A stretch of DNA of 64,000 bases from Microcoleus sp. FACHB-672. GTDB lineage: Bacteria; Cyanobacteriota; Cyanobacteriia; Cyanobacteriales; Oscillatoriaceae. The translations under genes were made by a program, and so were the position numbers. The DNA is taken from NCBI RefSeq assembly GCF_014695725.1, contig NZ_JACJOU010000012.1:248001-312000 (forward strand), written 5' to 3'. Position 1 is the stretch's first letter. Every line of letters starts with the position of its first letter. Positions 42,754 to 51,050 of the stretch are shown here, piece after piece. The notes beneath the pieces are model-generated. The model did no database searches and had not been told where the DNA came from. It was given only the letters and a program-made list of their open reading frames with translations.

Positions 42754-43458
42754 ATGACCGTTTCAATTCTTGCCTCAACCCAAATTGAATACCCAGATGA
42801 AGATGGTTTACCAATGGCTGAAAGTGATTTCCAGCGCGATTATTTAATGGCTGCTGTTAAAGTGCTGGAAATCCACTTCCAGAATCGGCCTGATGTTTAC
42901 GTTTCTGGAAATCTCTTTATTTACTACGAAGAAGGAAATCCCCAGTCAGTTGTCGCCCCCGATACTTTTGTTGTCTTGGGGGTGGAAAAACGCCAGCGCC
43001 GTTCCTATAAAATTTGGGAAAATGGAGACAAAACTCCTGATTTTGTGCTAGAAATCACGTTAATGAGTACCCGCAGTCAAGACCAAGGCGCGAAAAAAGG
43101 TATTTACGCTTTTTTAGGGGTACGAGAATATTTTCAGTACGATCCAACCGGCGATTATCTCGATCCTCAACTTCAGGGACTACATCTGGTTGAAGGCAAT
43201 TATTTCCCAATAGCGCAAACCAGTTTACCAGATGGGACAAGTTCGGTATCCAGTGAAGTTTTAGGGTTAGATTTGCGAGTTTTGCCAGATGGTAAACTTC
43301 GCTTTTACAATCCTACAACGGGTGAATTTTTGCTCACCCATGAAGAAGCTGAGGCAGCGCGACGGGACGCTGAGGCAGCGCGACAGGAGGCTCAAGAGCG
43401 AGCGCAGCGATTAGCCGCTAAACTGCTAGAGTTGGGAATCGATCCTGATGCACTTTAA
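42754..43458 (+). CDS. Uma2 family endonuclease-like protein (DUF820), second copy
   Basis: 234-aa PD-(D/E)xK-fold protein of unknown function. Candidate active residues are in SVVAPDTFVVLGVEK, PDFVLEITLMSTRSQDQGAK and GIYAFLGVREYFQYDP, all conserved in the family. The C-terminal tail is a coiled coil (EEAEAARRDAEAARQEAQER) encoded by short direct repeats, ending in AAKLLELGIDPDAL. I start at the ATG at 42754, which has GAGGG nine bases upstream; a TTG at 42739 would add five residues. It is divergent from sdhB. Confidence 0.92.
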   Translation: MTVSILASTQIEYPDEDGLPMAESDFQRDYLMAAVKVLEIHFQNRPDVYVSGNLFIYYEEGNPQSVVAPDTFVVLGVEKRQRRSYKIWENGDKTPDFVLEITLMSTRSQDQGAKKGIYAFLGVREYFQYDPTGDYLDPQLQGLHLVEGNYFPIAQTSLPDGTSSVSSEVLGLDLRVLPDGKLRFYNPTTGEFLLTHEEAEAARRDAEAARQEAQERAQRLAAKLLELGIDPDAL

Positions 43459-43633
43459 AAGACTGAGCGCTCGATTAATGGGGGATGCTGCGAGAGAAGC
43501 AATCTCTATGCCGGCACAAAGCGACTGAACCACAGAATTACGTCGTTGCAAATCGAGCATTTCCACCCGTTAACATCTAGCCGGTGGAAGTGCCAAGATA
43601 GTTAACGTAGCCCCTCAGAATTCCCTAAGTCCC

Positions 43634-44155
43634 ATGCAAACCGAACCTCTCTACACCCGCTTGCCCAAAGTTCCGATGTGGCGACGGGCGTGTGCCCTGT
43701 TCGTCGATATCCTGCCGGTTTGGCTGCTCAGTTCGCTGCTAGTCAACAATTTTATTCTTGACTTTCTAGTCTGGCTGGGGTTGCGAGTGCTACTTGTGTC
43801 GGCAAATCAGGGGCAAAGTCTGGGACGCTGGGCATTCGACATGAAGGTGGTAGACGAACGTTTCGGGAAGTCACCCGGACTGCTAGAGTTAACCAAGCGG
43901 GAAGCACTCACCGGCATTGGTGTCAGCTTGACAGTGTTTGGGGTTACTAACCTCAATCCCTCAACGGCCCAATACTTGTTGCTAGTCGTTCCCTTGGCCC
44001 TAGATTGTAGTCTTGCTTACTTTGACCCCATGCGGAAGCAGGCATTTCACGATCGCTTTGCCGCTACAATGGTGGTCTCAACACGCCGGGGTTACTCGCT
44101 GGATATTAAAGTTAAAAAATGGGTTGCTCAGTTGCGCCGTTTTGTGAAACAATAG
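43634..44155 (+). CDS. RDD family membrane protein
   Basis: 173-aa polytopic protein of the RDD family (proposed transporters, substrate usually unknown). The RDD-like signature is RRACALFVDILPVWLLSSLL, followed by QGQSLGRWAFDMKVVDERFG, characteristic of the family, and a last segment KQAFHDRFAATMVV. Three hydrophobic segments are apparent. The length is typical. It sits 43 bases upstream of rpmG on the same strand and could be co-transcribed with the ribosomal genes, though a relation is not obvious. Confidence 0.9.
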   Translation: MQTEPLYTRLPKVPMWRRACALFVDILPVWLLSSLLVNNFILDFLVWLGLRVLLVSANQGQSLGRWAFDMKVVDERFGKSPGLLELTKREALTGIGVSLTVFGVTNLNPSTAQYLLLVVPLALDCSLAYFDPMRKQAFHDRFAATMVVSTRRGYSLDIKVKKWVAQLRRFVKQ

Positions 44156-44198
44156 ATATTTGTGTTTAATTCTGTACCCCTTCTGATTTTGTAAAAAT

Positions 44199-44387
44199 AT
44201 GGCTAAGGGTGTCCGCATAATCGTAACCTTGGAATGCACCGAGTGTCGCAGCAACCTGGACAAGCGTTCTGCCGGCGTCTCTCGGTACACCACCAGCAAA
44301 AACCGCCGCAACACGACGGCTCGTCTAGAACTGAAAAAGTTCTGCACTCACTGTAACAAACACACCGAACACAAAGAAATTAAGTAG
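44199..44387 (+). CDS. rpmG: 50S ribosomal protein L33
   Basis: 62-aa large-subunit protein. The sequence [40 protein letters not shown] and [13 protein letters not shown] is standard bacterial/plastid L33 with its zinc-type cysteine pairs (CTEC and CTHC) intact. It is followed by rpsR, the usual rpl33-rps18 order also preserved in plastid genomes. The 90-base spacer contains a tandem heptamer array. Confidence 0.98.
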   Translation: MAKGVRIIVTLECTECRSNLDKRSAGVSRYTTSKNRRNTTARLELKKFCTHCNKHTEHKEIK

Positions 44388-44418
44388 TCATGAATCATGC
44401 GTCAGTCCTCAAAAAACT

Positions 44419-44474
44419 GACAAATGATAAATGACAACCGACAACCGACAACTGACAACCGACAACTGATAACT
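44419..44474. repeat. Tandem heptamer array (GACAACY family) upstream of rpsR
   Basis: Eight consecutive seven-base units: GACAAAT, GATAAAT, then GACAACC, GACAACC, GACAACT, GACAACC, GACAACT and GATAACT, ending three bases before the rpsR ATG. This is a short tandemly repeated repetitive sequence of the kind described in cyanobacteria. It occupies the place where a Shine-Dalgarno sequence is expected. Confidence 0.9.
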
Positions 44475-44477
44475 GCT

Positions 44478-44693
44478 ATGGCTTATTTCCGCCGCCGTGT
44501 TTCCCCCATTAAACCTGGCGATCCGATTGATTACAAAGATGTCGATTTGCTGCGTAAATTTATCACAGAGCGTGGGAAGATTTTGCCGCGCCGCATTACA
44601 GGTTTGACAGCCAAACAACAACGAGACATGACCCTAGCAATCAAGCGGGCTAGGCTGATTGCTTTATTGCCCTTCATCAACCAAGAAGGATAA
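44478..44693 (+). CDS. rpsR: 30S ribosomal protein S18
   Basis: 71-aa small-subunit protein. [40 protein letters not shown] and [20 protein letters not shown] are canonical S18. The ATG at 44478 gives the family N-terminus; the open frame extends further upstream only through the heptamer repeats and should be ignored. No purine-rich Shine-Dalgarno sequence precedes the start because the heptamer array fills that position, so initiation may rely on coupling or an S1-type mechanism. Confidence 0.97.
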   Translation: MAYFRRRVSPIKPGDPIDYKDVDLLRKFITERGKILPRRITGLTAKQQRDMTLAIKRARLIALLPFINQEG

Positions 44694-44724
44694 CTGATTG
44701 AGTGGCCAGCGCTGAGTGCAGAGT

Positions 44725-44777
44725 TTAGTTGTTAGCTGTTAGTTGTAAAAAACTGAGAGCTAATAGCTGATAGCTAA
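44725..44777. repeat. Heptamer-derived 18-bp hairpin between rpsR and rnr
   Basis: The left arm TTAGTTGTTAGCTGTTAG (44725-44742) pairs over all 18 positions, counting G-T wobbles, with CTAATAGCTGATAGCTAA (44760-44777); the loop is 17 bases. The left arm is TTAGYTG heptamers and the right arm AGCTRAT heptamers in opposite orientation. It may attenuate transcription into rnr. Confidence 0.8.
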
Positions 44778-44837
44778 ACCTCATTGCTCATCGCTCAAAA
44801 TCTAAAATATAACTATCCAAAAATCGCATAGAAGCTT

Positions 44838-46856
44838 GTGGAGAAAGGAACGCTGATCGAATTTCGGCTGCACGGAGAGCGTCGGCTCGCTGTGGCAGAA
44901 TGTCCAGATGGGAAAAAGAACTGGAAAGTAACCGACGAACAGGGTCTATCCCACAGCATTCCTCCCCGACAGCTCAGTTATGAAGTGAAAGGGGCGACTT
45001 ACAAACCTTCAGAAATTGCCCTTTTTAAAAAAGAAATCCAGCCCTATCTAGACCCATCTAGTTTAGAGGTGGCTTGGGAATTTTTAGTTGAAGAAAATCA
45101 GTCAGTGGAGCCGGCAGAAATGGCTCAACTGCTATTTTCCGATAAAACGCCGGCTCAGTGCTACGCGGCTTATTATTTACTGTCTGAAGATAAACTTTAT
45201 TTCAAACAAAAAGGCGACCGTTACGAACCGCGCTCAGCGGTAATGGTGGCCGAACTCAAACATCAGCAAGAAGTAGAAAAGCAGCGGCAGCAAGAGTGGC
45301 AAGAATTTTTAGAGCGGGTACAACACCGGCTCTGTGGAAAACTGGTGGAGTGGCAAACCAGCGATCGCGTTCGCATTGAAGCCCTAGAAAGGGTTGCGGC
45401 CTTAGGAGATGAAGCCTCTCACCGTGCTCCCGCCCTAGAAACACTAGCAGCATTGAAACGCCCCGAAACTCCTCAAGGGGCTTTTCAGCTTTTGGTAGAT
45501 TTAGGACAGTGGACTGTGCACGAAAACTTATCTTTACGGCGCAGTCAAACTCCGACTCACTTTTCTACCAAGGTGCTGGATGTGGCTCAAAGTTGTTTGA
45601 ATTCTCCGCCCCCCGATCCTGACACAAATCGGCTGGATCTGACCCATCTTAAGGTGTACACCATCGATGATGAAAGCACCCAAGAAATTGATGATGGGTT
45701 GAGTCTGGAATATTTGGAAGATGGGCGAGAACGCTTGTGGGTTCATATCGCCGATCCGACTCGGTTACTATCACCTGGGGATGAATTAGACTTAGAAGCG
45801 CGCCGGCGCAGCACCACATTGTATCTGCCCACCGGCATGATCCCAATGTTCCCCCCAGAATTGGCAACCGGCCCGATGAGTTTGGTGCAGGGACGCATTT
45901 GTTACGCGCTCAGTTTTGGCATCATTTTAGATGAAACAGGGGGCGTGCGGGAGTACACCATTCACCCAAGCTCAATCAAACCGACCTACCGGCTCACCTA
46001 CGAAGATGTGGATGAGATGCTGCATCTGGATCTGCAAACAGAACCAGAAATCTCTGCAATTGCTCAGTGGGCAAAACGTAGACAGAAATGGCGATTATCC
46101 CAAGGGGCGATCAGCATCTCCATGCCTGAAGCCATCATTAAGGTTCATGAGGACGATATCACTATTGACGTGATGGAAGACTCGCCCTCACGGCATCTGG
46201 TGGCAGAAATGATGATTTTAGCGGGGGAAGTGGCAGCGCGTTACGGTCAGACCCACAGCTTGGCCCTGCCTTTCCGCCATCAACCCCAACCAGAACTGCC
46301 TTCAGATGAAGAACTGATTCTGCTGCCGGCAGGGCCGGTGAGAGCTTGTGCGATTCGCCGGTGTATGCCTCGTAGTGAGATGAGTATCACACCGGCACGT
46401 CACGCAAGTTTGGGTTTAGATACTTATACTCAAGTCACCTCGCCCATTCGCCGATATACCGACTTGCTCGCTCACTTTCAACTCAAAGCTCACCTGCGCG
46501 GCGATCCCCTGCCCTTTTCGACAGAACAGATGCAAGAGTTGGTGATGAGTGTGAGTGCGGCTGTGAAAGAGGCCACCTCAGTGGAACGTCAAACCCAACG
46601 TTATTGGGGCTTGGAATACCTTCGCCGGCACACGAATGAAGTTTGGCAGGCATTGGTGCTGCGCTGGCTCAGAGAAGACGATAATTTAGGACTGATTCTG
46701 TTAGAAGAATTAGGCTTAGAGTTGGCTTGGCGTTTTCCCCGTCCTGTGGCACTGGGCGAACGCTTAGAAATCAAGGTGAGTTACGCAGATCCGCGCAAAG
46801 ACGAGATTCATTTCCAAGAATTAATCGCTCAGTCGGCTCACCATGCCGCTCACTAA
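44838..46856 (+). CDS. rnr: RNase II/R family 3'-5' exoribonuclease
   Basis: 672-aa RNA-degrading enzyme. N-terminal small-domain features (residues 1-60) precede the catalytic RNB domain from about 265 to 590. The key acidic motif is YTIDDESTQEIDDGLSLEYL (about 272-291), with HIADPTRLLSPGDELDLEAR and SPIRRYTDLLAHFQL further along. The C-terminal region is short and a full S1 domain is not evident, so it resembles the shorter cyanobacterial/plastid enzyme (RNase II/R type) rather than E. coli RNase R. The start codon is GTG. The rpl33-rps18-rnr order is common in cyanobacteria. The gene symbol could equally be rnb. Confidence 0.93.
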   Translation: MEKGTLIEFRLHGERRLAVAECPDGKKNWKVTDEQGLSHSIPPRQLSYEVKGATYKPSEIALFKKEIQPYLDPSSLEVAWEFLVEENQSVEPAEMAQLLFSDKTPAQCYAAYYLLSEDKLYFKQKGDRYEPRSAVMVAELKHQQEVEKQRQQEWQEFLERVQHRLCGKLVEWQTSDRVRIEALERVAALGDEASHRAPALETLAALKRPETPQGAFQLLVDLGQWTVHENLSLRRSQTPTHFSTKVLDVAQSCLNSPPPDPDTNRLDLTHLKVYTIDDESTQEIDDGLSLEYLEDGRERLWVHIADPTRLLSPGDELDLEARRRSTTLYLPTGMIPMFPPELATGPMSLVQGRICYALSFGIILDETGGVREYTIHPSSIKPTYRLTYEDVDEMLHLDLQTEPEISAIAQWAKRRQKWRLSQGAISISMPEAIIKVHEDDITIDVMEDSPSRHLVAEMMILAGEVAARYGQTHSLALPFRHQPQPELPSDEELILLPAGPVRACAIRRCMPRSEMSITPARHASLGLDTYTQVTSPIRRYTDLLAHFQLKAHLRGDPLPFSTEQMQELVMSVSAAVKEATSVERQTQRYWGLEYLRRHTNEVWQALVLRWLREDDNLGLILLEELGLELAWRFPRPVALGERLEIKVSYADPRKDEIHFQELIAQSAHHAAH

Positions 46857-46983
46857 TGGTTAATCTAATTTCAGCTGAGTTCAAAAGCTAGAGAGATTCT
46901 TTGGGAAAAAGTCACTTTATTAAGTAACTTTGTAAAAAACAACCGATCTCTTCCTTATAGCGCATGATAGGTTATCGCCGTTT

Positions 46984-49900
46984 GTGATAGCTGAAGTCAT
47001 GTCACTTCAACCTGAGCGCTCCATCAGAATTGAACTCAACATCCAAGCCGAGCAGCCAGAGTTATTAGAAGGTTTGGATCTGTGGCTGCATCTGGGGTTG
47101 ATTTCTGATGCCCAAGTGCGGCAGTTGTGCCGGCAGTATCTCACCTGTCGATTACCCTACCAGCCTGTCGTCGCGCCGCCAGAGAAAGAAAGAGAGATAA
47201 AGACAGAGGAAGCGCCGCCGCCAGCAAAACGCCGCACGCCGCAACCTGTACACTCACTAATGGCAGAACTTAGCGTCCGGTGGCTGCTGTTTCTGGGCGT
47301 TTTCATGGTGGTGGTGTCTTCTGGGTTGCTTGCCGCCAGTCAGTGGGAACGCTTTCCGGCATTTGGACAATACGGCGTTCTGCTGGCTTATACTTTAGTG
47401 TTTTGGGCTGTCAGCTACTGGGCAAACCGGCAGCGAAATTTACAGTTAACTGCTCAAACCTTGCAACTCGTCACTCTGCTATTAGTGCCGGTGAATTTTT
47501 GGGCGATGGATGGGTTTCGGTTGTGGAATTATCCCCTGGAATGGCTAACCGTTGCCATTGCGACTGCTGCCCTCACCGGCATCACGGTTTTGCTGCTGAA
47601 AAATCAACCCAATGCTTCCCGTCTCGCCCTGATTAATACGCTGGGACTCAGTTATCTGCACTGGGGTTGGAAACTGCCGGCACTTCCCGTTCCCCTGATT
47701 GCCGTTTATGTCGGTACAGTTGGAACTTCCCTCGCCACATTTTATCAATACCGGCGCATTTCCCCTCAAACTCCAGAACCTTCTGCCGGCACTGAGGAAC
47801 AAGCTTCTAACAATATCCAGAAATACGCTTTAACTGGGGCAGCCGTCGTCGCTTATGCCTTAACCATATTATTATTCCGGGCCATATTTGTCGCCCGCGT
47901 GCCCATCAATCAGTTGGGGTTAGCAATCGGCATTTGTGGTTGGTTATTTGCATGGCTATCTCAACAGGAAACCACCAACGTCACCCCCTCACCTTCTCCC
48001 CGTCTCACTCCTTGGGAACAGATGGGTGCCATTTTAATGGTAATAGGCTGGCTAGTTGCTGTTGTCACAGAACCCTGGCAAGCGTTTGCCGTGAGTGGGT
48101 TGTTGTTGTGGTTTTTGAGCAGTCGTTTGCGCCGGCATTGGCAGCAGGATGATTTAACCGGCATTTACATCATCGGGTTGCAAAGCGTTTGGTTAGCTTG
48201 GCGGTTAATTCCAGAGGCAACCCAGCAATGGGCGATTACCACCGGCACCCAATTAGCCGGCATTCCTGTAGATGCTCCTTGGGCTTTATTGAGCCTTGCC
48301 CTGTTTCCCTATCTAATTTTTATGGTGTGGGTGACAGATTGGCTGCGCTGCCGGCAGAAATTGGCGCTTGCCCGCTTTAGCGAACAGCTAGCACTGATAT
48401 TTGGGACTTGTTTAACGCTGCTGAGTTTACCCTATGCCTTATTACGAACGCTCAATTTGCTAGCTTCCACCCTCACTTTGGCAGTTGTGACGTGCCGGCA
48501 GACACCTACCAGAATCGTGCCGGTGTACCTCACTCACATTGCCGGTTTATTAACAATTTGTTCAGCAATTGATTGGATTTGGCCAAATCTCAGTTTAGGA
48601 TTTTGGGCAACAATTTTATTAGTGTTGGCAATTGTTGAATGGTTATTCAGTTTGTATTCAGAATCAAAAATTGAAACTGAAGAATCCAGCGAGGAAAATT
48701 TATCTCTATTTATTAATAAAAACAGTAGTTGGTATCTAGGATTAGTGCTTGCCGGCATCAGTTATTTTTTACTCCTCAATAATTACTCTAACTTCCTTAG
48801 CAACATTGGGAACAGCTATCCAGAGTGGGGTCTTGTTTGGCTGATTGCGCCCCTTGCGCTTACGGGGATTACCAGACGGCTAAACACAAGCCGACGCCCA
48901 ATTTCTTCGTGGTTGAGTACATCTGCCTTATTCATGGCGCAAATTCTGACCATACAGATGCCGGCAACCCGATTAATTGGTTTGGGTGTTGCCACCAGCT
49001 TGATGTTCCTCAACACGCGATATTTAAGGCAAGTAAGCGCTGCTATTATCACCCTTGGATTTGGGCTGAGTTTCTTTTTTACCCAACTTTATGAAGGCAT
49101 TCCTGTATTTCCCCGGCTAACAGCAAATGACTGGTTAGTTACTATTGCCGGCACCTTTGGTATTTTATGGCTTTTAAGAAGTTTACTGCTTGTCACCTCC
49201 CCTCCAAAAGCCGAAGGTGAAACACCCTCACTTGCGGCAATTTACGCACCGGCAGTAGATTTCTGGGGGATCACATTATGTAGTGTTGAGCTGTTAATTT
49301 TGACGCTTCACTCGTTTGCAGTTTACTGGAAATGGCTTGATCCGAGTGTTCTTGTGATCATTGCTGCCGGTATTACTTTAACTGCAATCCTCTATCGCGG
49401 CAGGCGGCAACCTTCCAACTGGATGCTTTACAGTTTTGGTTGGGGTTTAGAAGTTTTGGCAGCAGAATTCCTTGGCTTTTTCGGGCGTGAGGTGATTCAT
49501 TTAGCGATTGCGAATATTGCCTTGGGTTTAATTTTCCAATTGATAGGGGATTGGTGGCAAAGACGTGCCGGCACAGAAAACTTTCCCAGCAGTTGGCACA
49601 TTTTGCCCCTGCTATATGGCGGATTGGGTGCGCTATTACGTTGGGGACTTTTTGCAAACTGGACGGGTTTAACGTCCTTGGGTTTAGCCTTAATTGCCAT
49701 TGGTGTAGGACGCCGGCGTCAAGAACTCAAGTTTTTAGTTTACTTGGGTTTAATTGGCGCGTCGGTTTCTGCCTATGAAATTCTGGGATATCGCATTTCA
49801 TCGCTGCCTGCCGGTGATCAATTAATTGCAATGGTCGCTTTAGGCACAAGTATTTTATATGCTTATCGAATCCTGAATATTTGGTTAAGCGATTATTTGC

Positions 49901-50877
49901 GCTTAAGCAGAGAGGAACTGAAATTTTTTGCAAGTTTGCATTGGGCAATTAGCAGTTTCTTCTTACTTTTAGCTATCAGCTATCCGATTATATCTTACGA
50001 TTTGGTGGGATTAGGTGCCGGCTTTGTTTTAACGCGCTACGCGATCATGCAAGGACGAAACAACCCCAGTTTATTTCAGGCGGAAAGCTGGGTTTATTTG
50101 GGAATTTTAGAAGGTGCCGGCATCGGAATTTATATGAGTAATAAGCTGCAACTAGCAGCGCTATTACTTCCCTGGAGTGCTGCGATTGCTGCTGCGATCT
50201 CTTGTTTTCTCTACGCCTTACCTTGGGAAAATTGGGGATGGCCAAAAAGACCGTGGTTGCGTTCCGCCGTCGTTATTCCCACCGCAACGGCATTATGTAC
50301 TCCGACAACTAATCCTACCAGTTTGCTATTAGTGGCAGGATTCTATCTTGTCCTGGCGCAGCTAAATCGCCAAATTCGCATTACCTATCTCAGTATCTTT
50401 TTTATTAATTGGGCGTTGCTTCGCTGGTTTACGATATTAAATGTCACCGATTTTTTAGCCTATACAACTCCACCGGCACTTTCCCTGCTTTATCTCGCCC
50501 AAGTTGATCCAAGTTTAAAATCAGTAGAACAAAGAGAATTGCGCCACATCTTGCGCTTGCTTGGCACCGGCACGATTTGCTTTGTGGCTTTATTCACTTC
50601 TAATTGGTTTGTCTGTGGTGTATGGAGTGTTGTGGCAATTTTTGCGGGATTAACTTTAAGAGTACGGGCTTTTTTATATGTGGGAACTGCTACGTTTTTA
50701 CTGAATGCCATTAATCAGTTAGTCATTCTCAGTTTAGATTATTCGTTTACGAAATGGATCATCGGTTTGCTCGTTGGCATTGCTTTTATTTACATTGCTG
50801 CCAACTTTGAAACTCGCCGTGAGCAAATTGTCGCTTTAGTACAGAATTGGATTGAGGAATTGCAAGAATGGCAGTAA
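46984..50877 (+). CDS. Very large polytopic membrane protein (DUF2157-like)
   Basis: 1297-aa protein with a short cytoplasmic N-terminus (residues 1-95), including LDLWLHLGLISDAQVRQLCR, and then about 30 or more hydrophobic segments over the remaining 1200 residues (for example VRWLLFLGVFMVVVSSGLLA, YGVLLAYTLVFWAVSYWANR). The N-terminal helix followed by many membrane spans is reminiscent of DUF2157 proteins, but I am not certain. No catalytic motif, nucleotide-binding site or signal cleavage site is recognisable. The start is GTG; an ATG at 46999 is an alternative. Base use is like the surrounding genes, with many CCGGC words, so it is not recently acquired. Function unknown. Confidence 0.85.
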   Translation: MIAEVMSLQPERSIRIELNIQAEQPELLEGLDLWLHLGLISDAQVRQLCRQYLTCRLPYQPVVAPPEKEREIKTEEAPPPAKRRTPQPVHSLMAELSVRWLLFLGVFMVVVSSGLLAASQWERFPAFGQYGVLLAYTLVFWAVSYWANRQRNLQLTAQTLQLVTLLLVPVNFWAMDGFRLWNYPLEWLTVAIATAALTGITVLLLKNQPNASRLALINTLGLSYLHWGWKLPALPVPLIAVYVGTVGTSLATFYQYRRISPQTPEPSAGTEEQASNNIQKYALTGAAVVAYALTILLFRAIFVARVPINQLGLAIGICGWLFAWLSQQETTNVTPSPSPRLTPWEQMGAILMVIGWLVAVVTEPWQAFAVSGLLLWFLSSRLRRHWQQDDLTGIYIIGLQSVWLAWRLIPEATQQWAITTGTQLAGIPVDAPWALLSLALFPYLIFMVWVTDWLRCRQKLALARFSEQLALIFGTCLTLLSLPYALLRTLNLLASTLTLAVVTCRQTPTRIVPVYLTHIAGLLTICSAIDWIWPNLSLGFWATILLVLAIVEWLFSLYSESKIETEESSEENLSLFINKNSSWYLGLVLAGISYFLLLNNYSNFLSNIGNSYPEWGLVWLIAPLALTGITRRLNTSRRPISSWLSTSALFMAQILTIQMPATRLIGLGVATSLMFLNTRYLRQVSAAIITLGFGLSFFFTQLYEGIPVFPRLTANDWLVTIAGTFGILWLLRSLLLVTSPPKAEGETPSLAAIYAPAVDFWGITLCSVELLILTLHSFAVYWKWLDPSVLVIIAAGITLTAILYRGRRQPSNWMLYSFGWGLEVLAAEFLGFFGREVIHLAIANIALGLIFQLIGDWWQRRAGTENFPSSWHILPLLYGGLGALLRWGLFANWTGLTSLGLALIAIGVGRRRQELKFLVYLGLIGASVSAYEILGYRISSLPAGDQLIAMVALGTSILYAYRILNIWLSDYLRLSREELKFFASLHWAISSFFLLLAISYPIISYDLVGLGAGFVLTRYAIMQGRNNPSLFQAESWVYLGILEGAGIGIYMSNKLQLAALLLPWSAAIAAAISCFLYALPWENWGWPKRPWLRSAVVIPTATALCTPTTNPTSLLLVAGFYLVLAQLNRQIRITYLSIFFINWALLRWFTILNVTDFLAYTTPPALSLLYLAQVDPSLKSVEQRELRHILRLLGTGTICFVALFTSNWFVCGVWSVVAIFAGLTLRVRAFLYVGTATFLLNAINQLVILSLDYSFTKWIIGLLVGIAFIYIAANFETRREQIVALVQNWIEELQEWQ

Positions 50878-50929
50878 ATAATAAGTCCTGTATTTTAGTT
50901 TGACTATTTATTGCCAAAAGAGATTTTTT

Positions 50930-50999
50930 AGATTTAACCACAGATGAGATCGCATTATGCCGGCAGGCATAGCCAGATCATTTATCTGTGATTAAATCT
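50930..50999. repeat. Nested palindromic element between convergent genes
   Basis: Outer arms AGATTTAACCACAGAT (50930-50945) and ATCTGTGATTAAATCT (50984-50999) match at 15 of 16 positions. An inner ATGCC-ggca-GGCAT hairpin lies between. It resembles the elements at 36595 and 63455 and may also stop transcription from both sides. Confidence 0.7.
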
Positions 51000-51050
51000 A
51001 AGCATTGAGTGAGTCGCGCACAACCCTAAAAATTACTCATGACTTAAGGC

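Noticed and set aside
44433-44474. CRISPR-like array upstream of rpsR
   Set aside because: Units are contiguous seven-base repeats without spacers, so this is a simple tandem heptamer array.
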